Part shown: positions 18,110 through 28,631 of the stretch, piece after piece
Layout of the letters: each line of letters opens with the position of its first letter
How positions within the stretch are numbered: the stretch's first letter is position 1
Source of the DNA: Planctomycetaceae bacterium
GTDB lineage: Bacteria > Planctomycetota > Planctomycetia > Pirellulales > Lacipirellulaceae
Direction: 5' to 3'
Assembly (NCBI GenBank): GCA_002702655.1
Contig: PABB01000066.1
Location: 232,926-296,925, forward strand
Length of the DNA stretch: 64,000 nt
Translations under genes and position numbers: made by a program
The notes under the pieces: model-generated
Told to the model about the DNA's origin: nothing
The model's input: only the letters and a program-made list of their open reading frames with translations
The model's database searches: none

Positions 18110-19996
18110 TCAGGCGGCTTCCACGGCAAAATCGCACAGATTGCGGAGCTGTTCGACTCCGTGCCGATTCGCGAAGTCGACGAACTGTTCTTGCTCGTCG
18201 GTCCGGTGAGCCAGGTACGCTTCCAGCAAGCGGGCGACGATCTTCGGGGCCTCGTCAAAACGGAGCGAGTGGTACAGTGGGCGGCCGAGGCACTGCCGTT
18301 GCCCATACCCCCCGCCCACATGCAGGTGGTATCCCTCGACCATGTCGTCGCCGTCCTCGACGGAGGTGGCGATCAGCCCAATGTCCCCGATGTAGTGTTG
18401 AGCGCACGAGTGGTGGCATCCGGTGAGGTGCACGTTGACCGGCTGGTCCAGCTCCACATGCTCTTCGACGAAAGCCGCGATTTGCATCGCGTGCCGCTTG
18501 GTGTCGGCGGCGGCGTACTTGCAGCCGGCGTTGCCCGTGCAGGCGACCAGGCCAGACCGCACGCTGCTGGCCCGCCAGTCGAGCCCGAGCGCCTCGATTT
18601 CGATTTTGACCGCGTCGATGTCGTCATCGGCAATGTCGGTGATCAGCAGGTTCTGCCACACCGTCAGCCGGATCGTTCCCGAGCCATAGCGTTGGGCGAT
18701 CGCCGCGATCCCGCGTAGCTGATCCACCGTCAGCCGTCCCACGGGCAGCGACAGACCGACGAACGACTGGCCTGGCTGCGATTGCTGATGAAAGCCAATA
18801 TGCCCCCAGCGGTCCTCGGCAGGACGCGGATCGCAACGATCCAGCGCGCCGCGCCGCAGAGTGAAGGGCAGCAGTTTCTCCACTTTTTCCAGGTATTTGT
18901 CGAAGCCCCAGTCGTCGAGCACGTACTTCAAGCGAGCCGTCTTGCGGTCGGTGCGGTCGCCGCTCTCGATGAACACGCGGATGATCGCTGCAGCCACGGG
19001 AAGGCATTCCTCGGGACGCACCAGCACGCCGGTGTAGCGAGCAAAGTCTTCGTGGCCCGTGATGCCGCCCAGCGTCAGTTGAAAATAGACTCCCGCGGGA
19101 CACGCGTCGTCGGCGTTCTCCTCGGACACCCGCACGGCTGTGAATCCAATGTCGTTGGTGTCCTCCAACGCGACGATCGAGCCGCCGCCATCAAACGCGA
19201 TGTTGAACTTGCGAGGCAACCCGTACATCTCGCGGTGCGCGAGAATGTGGTGGTGCATCTCGCGGGCCAGCGGCAGCGTCTCGATCAACTCCTGCGGATC
19301 GACGCCGCTGGTTGGGCTGGCCGTAACGTTGCGGATGTTGTCGCCGCCGGCGCCCAGGTTGATCAGCCCCAGATCACGCAGCCCCATCAGCACGTGGATC
19401 GGATCCGTGGCGGCAATCTCGCGCAGTTGCAAGTTCGCGCGGGTCGTCACGTCGGCGTAGCCGCCGGCGTACTTCTCGGCCAGGTCAGCAATCCCGCTCA
19501 GTTGGTAGCTGGACAAATGCCCGCCTGGGATCCGCAGCCGGCACATGTAGGCGTCCTGGGCCGGTGCCACGTAAAACATGCCGTGGAACTTCGTCAGGAA
19601 CACGTCGGACCCCTTGGGGAACTCGCCCGCGGCGGCGCGGGCCGCCATTTCGTCCCACATGTCCAGCGGGTTTTTTGCGCGCTTGGCGACTTCCTCGTTG
19701 CACAGTTTTCCGCCTGCGGCGACCTGGCGGTCTTGCGCGGCGACGTGGATCATCTCGGGCGCGGCGGCATAGTCGCCGCCGGCGCCGGGCGCCGGCAGAG
19801 TGGTCTGGCCGCCCAGCGTGACGGTCTCGCCCGCCGGCCCGCCGCTCGCCGAGAGCACCGGCAAGCCGCGCACCTTGCGGGCCACGTCGGCGCCCAGCGC
19901 AAAGCCCTGGAGGTAACTCTGCTGCTCGGGCGAGAAACCGGCGCCGGCCGAACCGTTGACGGCGCCGTTGGCGAAACCATTGGTGGTGGCGGACAT
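18110..19996 (-). CDS. nirA: Siroheme-dependent assimilatory nitrite reductase NirA
   Basis: A 628-residue cytoplasmic nitrite/sulfite reductase-family enzyme that reduces nitrite to ammonium with six electrons. Two ferredoxin-like half-domains and the siroheme/4Fe-4S ligands are visible: [10 protein letters not shown] and [10 protein letters not shown] give the C-x5-C and C-x3-C pattern. The arginine-rich TTRANLQLR strand and FDGGGS are typical of the nitrite reductase branch. An N-terminal extension of about 100 residues, absent from simple NirA, contains [12 protein letters not shown], which resembles the N-terminal motif of the downstream flavoprotein; this may be a docking element. Located 12 bases after nasA and 58 before the reductase in one operon. 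Confidence 0.92.
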   Translation of the reverse strand: MSATTNGFANGAVNGSAGAGFSPEQQSYLQGFALGADVARKVRGLPVLSASGGPAGETVTLGGQTTLPAPGAGGDYAAAPEMIHVAAQDRQVAAGGKLCNEEVAKRAKNPLDMWDEMAARAAAGEFPKGSDVFLTKFHGMFYVAPAQDAYMCRLRIPGGHLSSYQLSGIADLAEKYAGGYADVTTRANLQLREIAATDPIHVLMGLRDLGLINLGAGGDNIRNVTASPTSGVDPQELIETLPLAREMHHHILAHREMYGLPRKFNIAFDGGGSIVALEDTNDIGFTAVRVSEENADDACPAGVYFQLTLGGITGHEDFARYTGVLVRPEECLPVAAAIIRVFIESGDRTDRKTARLKYVLDDWGFDKYLEKVEKLLPFTLRRGALDRCDPRPAEDRWGHIGFHQQSQPGQSFVGLSLPVGRLTVDQLRGIAAIAQRYGSGTIRLTVWQNLLITDIADDDIDAVKIEIEALGLDWRASSVRSGLVACTGNAGCKYAAADTKRHAMQIAAFVEEHVELDQPVNVHLTGCHHSCAQHYIGDIGLIATSVEDGDDMVEGYHLHVGGGYGQRQCLGRPLYHSLRFDEAPKIVARLLEAYLAHRTDEQEQFVDFANRHGVEQLRNLCDFAVEAA

Positions 19997-20008
19997 GGCA
20001 GGTCCTGT

Positions 20009-22252
20009 CTATTTGGGCAAGCGAGACCGGCTCGTCCGCAGGCGAACGGCGCAGTCTTTGTAGGAAGGTTGGCGGGAGTGCGGATCGAAGTGCGGCAACG
20101 TCAGCCGATTGGTCGCTTCGTAGTGCATAGGGATAAACACCTGCCCCGGCTGCACGACGGCCGTCACGATGGCCGTGGCGGTCACCGCGCCACGGCGCGA
20201 CTCGATCGTGATGCGGTCGCCCGTGCGAACCGAAGCAACGTCGGCATCGGCGGGATTGATCTCCACGTAAATCGACTGCGGATAGAGCTTCCGCAGCACG
20301 GCGCTCTTTTGCGTGCGGGTCTGCGTGTGCCACTGCGACACGGCGCCGCGCCCGGTGAGCAGCAGCAGCGGGTAGTCCGCGTCCGGCGGCTCGGGCATCG
20401 GCGTCGGCGGATCGAAGAGGAACTTCGCCCGTTGATCGTCGTGGTAGAACCGCCCATCGGCAAACAGACGCCGCTCCGGCTCGTGCAGTTGCTCTTCGCT
20501 GGTGCAGGGCCACTGAGCGCTGCCCGCGGCGTCGAGCGTGCGATAGTCCGTGATCGCCCAGATATCGCACGGCCGGCCGCGCGATAAATCGCGTATCGAC
20601 TGAAACACGTCCTCGGGACAATTCCACCGCGCGAACAACTCGTCGCAGCCCCAGGCGGCTGCGATCAGCTTGAAGATCGTGAAATCAGCGAGCGCCTGCC
20701 CCGGCGCCCGACGGACTTTCTTGATCAAACCGAGTCGCCGCTCGGTGTTGATAAACGTGCCTTCCTTTTCCCCCCACCCTGCCGCGGGTAACACCAGGTC
20801 GGCCACGCGGGCCGTGTCGGTGTTGTGGTACATGTCCTGCACGACCAGAAAGTCGAGTTTGTCGAGCAACTCCCGAGTGTCGCCCTGATTGATCCAGGTG
20901 TGGGCGGGATTGGTGGCGATGACCCACAGGCCGCGGATCTCGCCGGTGCGGATGCCTTCGACGATTTGGTCGTAGGCCCAGCTGGGATGCGAGGGGATCC
21001 GCTCGACGGGAATGCCTAGCGCGTCCGCCACGTCGCGACGGTCGCCTTCGTCCTCGAACCGGCGCCCGCCCAGCAGATTGGTCGTGTTGCTGAACAGCCG
21101 CGACCCCATCGCGTTGCATTGGCCGGTGATGCTGTTGGCGCCCGTGCCGGGCCGGCCAATGTTGCGGGTCATCAGCGCCAGGTTGATGATCGCCTGGGCG
21201 GTCCGTACGCCTTCGTAGCTTTGGTTGACGCCCATGGTCCACCAGAACGAAGTTCGCTCGTGGTCGTGAATCAGCTCGGCCGTTTCGAGCAGTTGCAGCT
21301 CGTCGAGTCCGGCAGCGGCAGCGGCGAACTCCGGCGTGAACGGCTCCACGTGACGGGCAAAGTCGTCGAAGCCGGTCGTGTGAGCGTCGATGAATTCGCG
21401 GTCGACCCAACCTTCGCGGATCAGCACGTGGGCCAGGCCGTAAAGAAAGGCTAAATCCGACTTGGGCCGAATCGCCAGGTGCTTCCAAGCCGCCTGGGCC
21501 GTCTCCGTGCGACGCGGGTCGACGACCACGACCTTGCCGCCGCGGCGATTGCGCAGCACGCGCTCCCACATGATCGGGTGGCCTACGCACAAGTTGGCGC
21601 CGATCAGGAAGATCACGTCCGACTCCTCAAAGTCGGCGTACGTTTGCGGCGGCGCGTCGAACCCGAACGACTGTTTGTACGCGGTCGCCGCGGTGGCCAT
21701 GCATTGCCGCGTGTTGCCGTCGCCATGGATGACGCCCATGCCAAACTTGGCGAGCGACCCCAGCATCACCAACTCTTCGGTGGGGATCTGGCCGGTGCTG
21801 AGAAAGGCGACCGACTGGGGGCCGTGCTCAGCTTGGATCGCTTTGAATTGCGAACAGAACGCCTCCAAAGCGTGCTCCCAGTCGACCGGACGCAATTGCC
21901 CCGACGCGTCGCGCAACAGCGGCGTCGTGGCCCGGTCGGGCGAGTCCAGCGCGCTGAGCGCCTCCCACCCTTTGGGGCAGGCCATGCCCAGGTTGACTGG
22001 ATAGTCGGTGGACGGCGTCAAGTTCGTTGCGACGCCCTGCTGCAGATGCAAATTCAATCCACAGCCGGTTGCGCAGTATCCGCACACGGCCGTCGTGGTC
22101 GCGTCGGGCGCCGCGCCGGCGGGCACCTTGCCCAAGCCGAAGCGGCCCGGCTGCAGCAGCAGCTCGCGCGTCAGGCGGCCCTCGCGCTGATGCACCAGCG
22201 ACTTGATTTGCTCAGCGAGCGAAACCGATTGTGGCGGCGTCGACGTGGTCAT
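20009..22252 (-). CDS. nasA: Assimilatory nitrate reductase catalytic subunit NasA
   Basis: A 747-residue molybdopterin oxidoreductase. The N-terminal 4Fe-4S ligands are C57, C60, C64 and C92 (CGYCATGCG ... ACPKG), and C184 in [11 protein letters not shown] is the likely molybdenum ligand, as in Nas/Nap enzymes. Further MGD-binding motifs ([27 protein letters not shown]) are present and the length is typical of NasA without the extra C-terminal BFD cluster. It reduces nitrate to nitrite in the cytoplasm; no Tat signal is present. The ATG at 22252 overlaps the stop of the preceding DmsBC-like gene (ATGA), so translation is coupled. The frame runs open far into that gene but the start is fixed by the overlap and the family N-terminus. 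Confidence 0.93.
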   Translation of the reverse strand: MTTSTPPQSVSLAEQIKSLVHQREGRLTRELLLQPGRFGLGKVPAGAAPDATTTAVCGYCATGCGLNLHLQQGVATNLTPSTDYPVNLGMACPKGWEALSALDSPDRATTPLLRDASGQLRPVDWEHALEAFCSQFKAIQAEHGPQSVAFLSTGQIPTEELVMLGSLAKFGMGVIHGDGNTRQCMATAATAYKQSFGFDAPPQTYADFEESDVIFLIGANLCVGHPIMWERVLRNRRGGKVVVVDPRRTETAQAAWKHLAIRPKSDLAFLYGLAHVLIREGWVDREFIDAHTTGFDDFARHVEPFTPEFAAAAAGLDELQLLETAELIHDHERTSFWWTMGVNQSYEGVRTAQAIINLALMTRNIGRPGTGANSITGQCNAMGSRLFSNTTNLLGGRRFEDEGDRRDVADALGIPVERIPSHPSWAYDQIVEGIRTGEIRGLWVIATNPAHTWINQGDTRELLDKLDFLVVQDMYHNTDTARVADLVLPAAGWGEKEGTFINTERRLGLIKKVRRAPGQALADFTIFKLIAAAWGCDELFARWNCPEDVFQSIRDLSRGRPCDIWAITDYRTLDAAGSAQWPCTSEEQLHEPERRLFADGRFYHDDQRAKFLFDPPTPMPEPPDADYPLLLLTGRGAVSQWHTQTRTQKSAVLRKLYPQSIYVEINPADADVASVRTGDRITIESRRGAVTATAIVTAVVQPGQVFIPMHYEATNRLTLPHFDPHSRQPSYKDCAVRLRTSRSRLPK

Positions 22253-23946
22253 GCGGGCAACCCTCCTGGCATCTTCAACGGCACCACCGCCTGGAAGAAC
22301 AGGGTGCGTTCGAGCAGCTCGCCCGCCAGGCACAGCCCGCACGCGAGCAGCGCCAACCAGGCGGTCGTCGTATCGCTGGCCCGCAGCAGCGAGATCGCCG
22401 GCGCCACAATCCCCCCCATCGTTCCCAGGGCCAAACGCCACGATGTCGTCAGACGCAAGGCGTTTCGCAACAACTTGGCGGACGAGGCCAGTGAAGTCTG
22501 CTCGGTCAGGGCGATCGCTCGGAGCTGGCTGACTTCGAACGCCACCTTGGCCAGCGTCAGGAAAAATGTCGCGAAGGCGAAAGCTCGCACGGGGGACGGC
22601 GGCTCGCCGGCCCACGCCGCGCCGGCGCAGGCGACGCTCGCGCCCAACACGCCGGCGGTCAGAAAGAACTTGGCCGCCGTATTGGCCCCAACCCAGAAGG
22701 GCCGCCGGGTGAACTGATAAATCTTCACCGAACACCAAATCGCCACGAGGCCGGACCCCACGGCGGCGGCCAACGCGGGGGGAATCAGCCGTTCGGCGAC
22801 GGGCCAATACGGCATGGCCCAGGCTGCCGCTGCGATCGCCACCGCTAGCGGCATGAACGCGCCGAATGCGACGATTTCTCGACTCAACCAAGAATGGGTC
22901 ACGCCCAACAGCGCGCGAAATGCATACTGCGGCCGGCCCAAGTGCAGTGTGGCCGCGGCGACGCCGACGACCGCGGCCATGGCTGCCAGCGTTGCCATGC
23001 CGGTCAGGAACTGCGCCCCGGACGCGGTCGACCAGCCGCCGCCGAGCCAAGCCCAGGCTAGCACTGCAGCGAGCGCGCCGACCGCGGCTTGGGTGAGCAC
23101 CAGCATAACGACCAGAGCCCCGTGCGCGTGTTGCGGGCGGGCGTGCCCTTCGTCGGCCGGTCGGAACTTCGAGACGTCGCGCTTGGCGCTCGTGAATCGC
23201 GTCGTTGGCAGGGTGAACGCGGACGTCACCGCGCCGGGCGCCAGCGAACCTTCGCCGCACTGCCGGCGAACTTCCTCCGTTTTGACAACCGTGATGCGAA
23301 TGGCTTCGTTCGGGCACGATTGCACGCAGGCGGGCGCCTCGCCGTCGGCGAGCCGGTGGGTGCACATATCGCACTTGCGAACGATACCCTTGCCGGCGTG
23401 ATACTTGGGCGCCTCGTACGGGCACGCCATCGTGCAGTACGTGCAGCCGAAACACTGGTCGTCGAGATGCCGCACGATGCCGGTGACGGGATCCTTCTCG
23501 TAAGCGTTGACCGGGCAGCCGCTCGCGCAGGCCGGCTCCAGGCAGTGGTGACACGCGGTGGTCACGTACTGCAGGACCGCCGGGGCTGCAGGATCGGCGG
23601 GCATAAGCAGCCCCACGTCGCGCCAGCTTTCTTGCTTGTCCAATCCGTTGAGCGCGTGGCAGGCGACGACGCATGACTTGCAGCCTGAGCAGGCGTCCAA
23701 GTCGACGTCAAATGCGTACTGCTCGCCGGCGCCAGGAGGGTTGGCCGGCATGAGCGAGCGGTAGTGCCGCGACTGCAGCGGGGACGCATCGTGGTGCTCA
23801 TGCCACTGCGAGAACCGCTCGACTGCCGAGAGTTGTTGCTGCTCCGCCAGCGCCCCGGCCACCAGGTCCGCCAGAGTCATCGGGCGCGCACTGGGCAATG
23901 AGTCCAGCGGCGGCGCGTCAGACGTGTTGGCAACGACGGTGGACAT
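22249..23946 (-). CDS. DmsB-DmsC fusion: four-cluster ferredoxin fused to quinol-binding membrane anchor
   Basis: 565 residues. Residues 86-211 hold sixteen cysteines in four 4Fe-4S motifs (C86-89-92-96; C132-135-140-144; C165-168-171-175; C192-195-207-211), the DmsB/NrfC pattern. From about 270 to the end there are roughly eight hydrophobic helices of the DmsC-type anchor, with the [12 protein letters not shown] segment characteristic of that family. In respiratory enzymes these are separate B and C subunits that move electrons between the quinone pool and a molybdoenzyme. Here they are one polypeptide, translationally coupled to nasA, which implies quinol-fed nitrate assimilation. The first 80 residues are a soluble extension of unknown role. 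Confidence 0.9.
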   Translation of the reverse strand: MSTVVANTSDAPPLDSLPSARPMTLADLVAGALAEQQQLSAVERFSQWHEHHDASPLQSRHYRSLMPANPPGAGEQYAFDVDLDACSGCKSCVVACHALNGLDKQESWRDVGLLMPADPAAPAVLQYVTTACHHCLEPACASGCPVNAYEKDPVTGIVRHLDDQCFGCTYCTMACPYEAPKYHAGKGIVRKCDMCTHRLADGEAPACVQSCPNEAIRITVVKTEEVRRQCGEGSLAPGAVTSAFTLPTTRFTSAKRDVSKFRPADEGHARPQHAHGALVVMLVLTQAAVGALAAVLAWAWLGGGWSTASGAQFLTGMATLAAMAAVVGVAAATLHLGRPQYAFRALLGVTHSWLSREIVAFGAFMPLAVAIAAAAWAMPYWPVAERLIPPALAAAVGSGLVAIWCSVKIYQFTRRPFWVGANTAAKFFLTAGVLGASVACAGAAWAGEPPSPVRAFAFATFFLTLAKVAFEVSQLRAIALTEQTSLASSAKLLRNALRLTTSWRLALGTMGGIVAPAISLLRASDTTTAWLALLACGLCLAGELLERTLFFQAVVPLKMPGGLPA

Positions 23947-24010
23947 GAACGTGTTGAGAGCGAGGCGGTAAGAAACGCGGCGGCGAGAATCGAAACTCGA
24001 CAGGCTTCCG

Positions 24011-24997
24011 TCACAAGAACAAGTTGATGACGGCCGCCAGTTCGGTGCTGACGTATACTGGCCAGGCCAACGCCGTGGTCAGGCCGATCTCGGCCAGCGC
24101 CTCTCCGCGCGCTGATTCCACGACGGGCAACTCCTCGGTCACTTCCGGCACGCCGTGATCCCACACGCCCCCGGCGAGCCCCTCGCCGACCTGGTAGCGC
24201 AGTTTCGCGGCGCCCGGCTGGAGATTGACGAACTGGCCATAGTCGGCCTGGCAAATCCGCAGCGAGTCGGACTCCTGCTCGCGCGCCCAAATCTCAAATG
24301 CGTGAGCCAACGGCGCTCGCGCTGACGACAGCATCAGCACGACCGAATCGAGATCCAACGAGCTGCGCATGATCGGAATGCTCAGGGCCGTGGACAGCCC
24401 GTCGGCCGCGGCGCCGGCGGCCCGCATGAAGCCTTTCGATTGGCCCAGCCGCGAAATCAGTTTGGGGAATCGCGACACCCAGGTTTCTCCCGGCAGACCG
24501 GAACCGCGAGGGAATTTGACGTACTGGCTGATCAACCCGAACCGTTCCAGGTTGGCGTAGTAGCTGGCCGACAGCCCCAACTCCTCGCGGTGATTGCGGC
24601 TCCAGACTTCAAAGGCGCCCTGCGCTTCGGGATCGTCGCCGCACAGAAAAACGACGATGCCTTGCAGTTCGTCCCCGCGGAAGCAGGGCAGGGCGACTCC
24701 GGCGGTGACGCCCGTGGCCCGAGCGGCGTCGGCACGTTTGAAGTTGCCGGCTGAGAGTTGGTGCATCACCACCGGCGAGCGCGTTTCCCAAGCGGCGCCG
24801 GGCAGCCCCTCGCCGCAAGCGAATGTTTCGTCGACGCTAGCAGCGCGCAATTCGTCTAATTCGCCATACGCGCCGCCGCCCCAGACCAGGTGGTCGCCCT
24901 CGTCGCTGGGACGCCAGACTTCCACCGCGCGGAGCAGACCGCTCAACGGTCGCACGGCGGCTTCAGGCGCGTCGTTCATGTCCACGGCGTTCTGCAT
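24011..24997 (-). CDS. Tandem GAF-domain protein in the nitrate operon
   Basis: 328 residues with two repeats that share a GEGLPGAAWETRSPVV / GEGLAGGVWDHGVPEV core (about residues 62-77 and 267-282) and intervening GSGLPGETW, typical of GAF folds. There is no kinase, cyclase or DNA-binding part, so it is likely a small-molecule or redox sensor acting through a partner. It sits between the transporter ATPases and the reductase genes, 13 bases after nrtD-like, which suggests it reports on nitrate, nitrite or redox state to the transporter or the reductase. Two in-frame ATG codons (24997, 24979) are possible starts. Function beyond the fold is not known. Confidence 0.75.
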   Translation of the reverse strand: MQNAVDMNDAPEAAVRPLSGLLRAVEVWRPSDEGDHLVWGGGAYGELDELRAASVDETFACGEGLPGAAWETRSPVVMHQLSAGNFKRADAARATGVTAGVALPCFRGDELQGIVVFLCGDDPEAQGAFEVWSRNHREELGLSASYYANLERFGLISQYVKFPRGSGLPGETWVSRFPKLISRLGQSKGFMRAAGAAADGLSTALSIPIMRSSLDLDSVVLMLSSARAPLAHAFEIWAREQESDSLRICQADYGQFVNLQPGAAKLRYQVGEGLAGGVWDHGVPEVTEELPVVESARGEALAEIGLTTALAWPVYVSTELAAVINLFL

Positions 24998-25010
24998 GAT
25001 TGGGATCCGC

Positions 25011-25970
25011 CTAGTTCTTGCCTGCCATCAGTTCCACAGTCGCGGTCGACGCCGCGTCCGCTGCACCAGCAATCAGATCGCTCGCCTCATGCCGCCAGGC
25101 GCGGAAGTCGCTCCTGGTTTCGGACATGGCTTCGATCGTGTGATCGGTTCCCGAAGGCACGGCGACGGTCTTGAAAGTCCGCTTGTCCTGCTGCTCCAGG
25201 AACGACACCAAGCAACCGCGCAACTCGTAGTACAAGAAGTGCTCCAGCACCTCCTTGCGATCACGCGGTCGAGCGAACGGCAAATCGAGCATCTGCCCGA
25301 CCTTGGCCCGCGGGCCGGTGGTCATCATGCACACGCGGTCGGACATGTAGAGCGCCTCGTCGACGTCGTGCGTGATGACCAGCGTGGTGATCCGCTCGCG
25401 ATCGAGAATCCGCAGAATGACGTCTTGCAATTCCATCCGCGTGAGCGAATCGAGCCGGCCGAACGGCTCGTCCAGCAGCAGCATTTGCGGTTTCAGGGCG
25501 ATCGCCCTAGCAATGCCCACGCGCTGCTGCATGCCGCCGGACATCTCACGCGGGTAGCGGTGCATGGCGTCGGCCAGCCCGACCTCGGCTAGGTAGTGTT
25601 CGCAAATCTCGCGACGCTGCTGCTTCGAGCCGTGAGGATAGACCTGTTTGACGCCCAGCAGCACGTTTTGGTACGCGGTCATCCAGGGCAGCAGGCAGGG
25701 CGACTGAAACACGACCGCTCGATCAGGACCGGCGCCCTCGACCTCGCGACCGGCGATCGCCACGCTGCCTTGGGTGATCGAGTTGAGCCCCGCGACCATC
25801 GTCAGCACGGTGCTCTTGCCGCACCCCGAATGGCCGATGACGCTCACGACTTCGCCGCGGCGCATGATCAGATTGAATCCGTCGACGACGACCGCCGGCT
25901 CCCCGTACGGATTGGGGTAGGCCTTGATCAGCCGGAAAATCTCGACAAAGCGATCGTCGGGCGAAGCCAT
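25011..25970 (-). CDS. nrtD: Nitrate ABC transporter ATP-binding protein (NrtD-like)
   Basis: 319-residue ABC ATPase of the nitrate/sulfonate/taurine family. Walker [11 protein letters not shown]-loop FQSPCLLPW, signature MSGGMQQR, Walker B LLLDEPFG and switch His (ITHDVDE) are all intact. It energises the NrtB permease from the cytoplasmic side, probably as a heterodimer with the next ATPase. About 70 residues beyond the usual nucleotide-binding domain form a C-terminal helix-rich tail that may be regulatory. It lies 26 bases after the sister ATPase gene. Confidence 0.9.
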   Translation of the reverse strand: MASPDDRFVEIFRLIKAYPNPYGEPAVVVDGFNLIMRRGEVVSVIGHSGCGKSTVLTMVAGLNSITQGSVAIAGREVEGAGPDRAVVFQSPCLLPWMTAYQNVLLGVKQVYPHGSKQQRREICEHYLAEVGLADAMHRYPREMSGGMQQRVGIARAIALKPQMLLLDEPFGRLDSLTRMELQDVILRILDRERITTLVITHDVDEALYMSDRVCMMTTGPRAKVGQMLDLPFARPRDRKEVLEHFLYYELRGCLVSFLEQQDKRTFKTVAVPSGTDHTIEAMSETRSDFRAWRHEASDLIAGAADAASTATVELMAGKN

Positions 25971-25996
25971 GCGGGGCCACTCCTCGTGGGGGTCGG

Positions 25997-26866
25997 TCAG
26001 GCGCTGGTGCGGACGGCCCGGCGGCGCTGGCTGGGAAGCACCGGCTGCAGGTCCGGCAGCGGGTACTCGATCGTCGGTCGCAGGGTCTTGCTCTCGTCGT
26101 TGATCGACAGCATGTAGCTGGTGACCCGATTGCGCAGGTGCTTGAAGTCGGGATCGAAGTTGAGCGTCGCCCGATCGCGCGGCCGCGGGAGCGTCACCTC
26201 GAACGATGGCCCGAACGATGCGCTGGGCCCGGGTGTGAGCGGCACGATGCGGTCGGCCATCAGCACCGCTTCATCGACGTCGTTGGTGATCATCACCACC
26301 GTGCGTCGGTCTTCTTCCCACAGCCGGATGATCTCGTCCTGCAGCACGGCGCGGGTCAGAGCGTCCAGGGCGCTGAGCGGCTCGTCCAGCAGCAGAACCT
26401 CCGGCTGCATCGACAGCGTGCGCGCCAGCGACAGCCGCTGTCGCATGCCGCCGGAGAGTTCGTGCGGCTTCTTCGACTCCGAGCCGGTCAGCGTGACCAG
26501 ATCGACGTACTTCTGCACATAGTCGCGCCGCTCGCTGCGCGACATCTCGGGAAAGACCTTGCGGACCGCGATGTTGATATTCTCGAACACCGACAGCCAC
26601 GGCAGCAGCGAGTAGTTTTGAAACACGATGCCGCGCTCAGGCCCGGGCTCGCTCTTGGCGTTGCCGTCGAGGCGCACCTCGCCGACATCGGGCTTTTCCA
26701 ACCCGGCCAGCAGCGCCATCAGGGTGCTCTTGCCGCTGCCGGAGAATCCGATCACCGCGACGAACTCGTTCTTCTCGATGGCCAGGCTGGCGTCGCGCAG
26801 CACCTCGTAGCGCTCGCTGCCCGAGCCGTAGCCGAAGGTCACGTTGTCGAGTCCAAGAACAGGCAT
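25997..26866 (-). CDS. nrtC: Nitrate ABC transporter ATP-binding protein (NrtC-type position)
   Basis: 289 residues. Walker [11 protein letters not shown]-loop FQNYSLLPW, signature LSGGMRQR and Walker B LLLDEPLS are present; the switch position reads ITNDVDE, with Asn in place of the usual His, so this site may hydrolyse ATP poorly and the partner NrtD would be the active half. Unlike cyanobacterial NrtC it has no fused substrate-binding domain. ATG 26866 is chosen because the nucleotide-binding fold starts directly after it; the frame is open 36 codons further without conserved sequence. Confidence 0.88.
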   Translation of the reverse strand: MPVLGLDNVTFGYGSGSERYEVLRDASLAIEKNEFVAVIGFSGSGKSTLMALLAGLEKPDVGEVRLDGNAKSEPGPERGIVFQNYSLLPWLSVFENINIAVRKVFPEMSRSERRDYVQKYVDLVTLTGSESKKPHELSGGMRQRLSLARTLSMQPEVLLLDEPLSALDALTRAVLQDEIIRLWEEDRRTVVMITNDVDEAVLMADRIVPLTPGPSASFGPSFEVTLPRPRDRATLNFDPDFKHLRNRVTSYMLSINDESKTLRPTIEYPLPDLQPVLPSQRRRAVRTSA

Positions 26867-26924
26867 GAAGGTTGGCTGGCGATGGGGCAAAGGAGACTTG
26901 GCGAACTGCAGAGCAGGAGCGGCG

Positions 26925-28529
26925 TCAAATGGCGGCGACTGAGCCCTCGAAGCTGACCATCCGCTGCAGCACAATCATGATGCGATCGAGCAGCAGGCCG
27001 ATGGCGCCCACGACGAACACCACGACCATCATCTTGGCGAACGAGTCGGAGGCGCCGTTGTTGAACTGGTCCCAGACGAACTTGCCGATCCCCTCGGACG
27101 AACTGAGCAGCTCGGCGGCGATTAGCACCATCCACCCCACGCCCAGCGAAATCCGCAGGCCCGCGAAAATCAGCGGCAACGCCGACGGGATGATGATCTT
27201 GAACAGCCGCTCCCAGAATCCCAGTTGCAGCACGCGAGCCACGTTCAGGTGGTCCTTGTCGATCGACGCCACGCCCAACGCCGTGTTGGTCATGGTGGCC
27301 CACAGCGAGCAGAGCGCCACGGTGATCGCCGAGGCGATGAACGCAGGGTTGATCTGCATCCAACCAATGAATGGGAGATTTTCCATCCACTGAATCAGCG
27401 GATTCTTGTCGGGATCGGGAATGAACCCGCCCACGATGATTAACGCCAGCGGCAGCCACACGATGGGCGAAACGGGTTTGAACAGCGCGATAAACGGCGT
27501 CAGCGCCGCCATGGCCGTCTTACTCAGCCCGCAGCACACCCCAATCGGCACGGCGATCGCGGTGCCAATCAAAAAGCCAACGAACACGCACAGCACGCTC
27601 CGCCAGATCTGCATCGGCAGCGTGTAGGGTTTGGCGTAGGTCGACTCGGCCGTGGTTTCGATGCGGCGTTTGGACTTGTCGATCGATTTGGCCAGCGCGT
27701 AGGCGTCCTCGCCGGAACTGGCCAGGAATTGCTTCTGCTGGTCGCGGAGGGACGCGACCTGGCGCGTCGCTTTCTGCGCGCGGTTGGCCCGGTCAAGTTG
27801 TTCGATCAGCTTGGTGAGAAACTGCTTTTCTTCGGCAATCTTGGTTTGTGTGCGCAACGCCGCCGCCAAGGGGGCGAAGGGTTGCGAGCGGACTTCGGTT
27901 TGCTGCCCCTTGAGCTCCTGCAACTCGTCGCGCTCGTCATCGACCGCCGCCAAATGGGAGGCTACGGCCGCCAAGTAAGCCTGTTTCTCGTCGACCGATG
28001 CCGACTCCAACCCTGCGGCCTGTTTGAGCAGGTCGCTCTCGCGAGCGGCTTGGGCGGCGGCAATCTCGGCCTGGCGCTCGTCGTACTGCTGCTGCAGCGG
28101 CTCGAGCGCTGCGGTCACCGCCGCGGCGCGCGCTTCGTTCGCCTCGGCAACTTTCTTGGCCGCGGCCGCTTCGTAGGGCGGCAGCTTGGCCAGACGCTCT
28201 TGAGCCTCTGCGAGCTGCGCTTGGCGCTCCTCGCCGGTCATGGAGTAGGCGTGTTCTTTGGCGTTCTCGCGCAGATGGAACTTCCAAATATCATTGGCCG
28301 ATTCGAGCACCACGGCCGGGGTCGGCACTTCGCCCGACTTGGTGCGGTGCTTGGGGGCGAGCACCGTCCATAGCCCCAAAAAGACGACAAACGCTACCAA
28401 CGGCGCGCCGATGAAGCGGGCAATCTCTCGCCATTGCTTCTGCGGCTCTTCGCCGTAGCACAGCCGCACCACGGGCGTCAGGAACGTCAGCCCGGAGACG
28501 TCGATGACTTTGAGGATTTTGTATTTCAT
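26925..28529 (-). CDS. nrtB: Nitrate ABC transporter permease NrtB with large coiled-coil insert
   Basis: 534 residues, nearly twice the usual 270-300. An N-terminal helix (about 41-58) and [17 protein letters not shown] match NrtB/SsuC permeases, but residues about 100-300 are an Ala/Glu/Gln/Lys-rich, predicted coiled-coil segment. The permease resumes at [18 protein letters not shown] and runs through the EAA-type coupling loop ([20 protein letters not shown]) to the C-terminus. Because the insert follows the first membrane helix, it should project on the periplasmic side. The rest of the transporter looks functional. It follows nrtA after a 102-base gap that holds a hairpin. Confidence 0.9.
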   Translation of the reverse strand: MKYKILKVIDVSGLTFLTPVVRLCYGEEPQKQWREIARFIGAPLVAFVVFLGLWTVLAPKHRTKSGEVPTPAVVLESANDIWKFHLRENAKEHAYSMTGEERQAQLAEAQERLAKLPPYEAAAAKKVAEANEARAAAVTAALEPLQQQYDERQAEIAAAQAARESDLLKQAAGLESASVDEKQAYLAAVASHLAAVDDERDELQELKGQQTEVRSQPFAPLAAALRTQTKIAEEKQFLTKLIEQLDRANRAQKATRQVASLRDQQKQFLASSGEDAYALAKSIDKSKRRIETTAESTYAKPYTLPMQIWRSVLCVFVGFLIGTAIAVPIGVCCGLSKTAMAALTPFIALFKPVSPIVWLPLALIIVGGFIPDPDKNPLIQWMENLPFIGWMQINPAFIASAITVALCSLWATMTNTALGVASIDKDHLNVARVLQLGFWERLFKIIIPSALPLIFAGLRISLGVGWMVLIAAELLSSSEGIGKFVWDQFNNGASDSFAKMMVVVFVVGAIGLLLDRIMIVLQRMVSFEGSVAAI

Positions 28530-28580
28530 AGTTCGGCGAGGTGGGAGGCGAGGCCGAGCGGGCCGGGGGAAGCCACAGAA

Positions 28581-28623
28581 GCTGCCGCTCGCGCCGCCGG
28601 AGAGCGGCGCGGGCAGCGGCAGC
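28581..28623 (-). terminator. Intercistronic hairpin between nrtA and nrtB
   Basis: GCTGCCGCT-GCGCCGC on one side pairs with GCGGCGC-AGCGGCAGC on the other, a 16-bp GC stem with one bulge and a six-base loop. Such hairpins after a binding-protein gene usually stabilise the upstream mRNA or partly terminate transcription, giving more NrtA than NrtBCD. Confidence 0.6.
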
Positions 28624-28631
28624 GGAAGGGA

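Noticed and set aside
20009-23674. A very long minus-strand frame that would make NasA a 1221-residue protein
   Set aside because: The extra N-terminal 470 residues are Arg/Pro-rich shadow sequence of the DmsBC-like gene; the ATGA overlap and family N-terminus fix the start at 22252.
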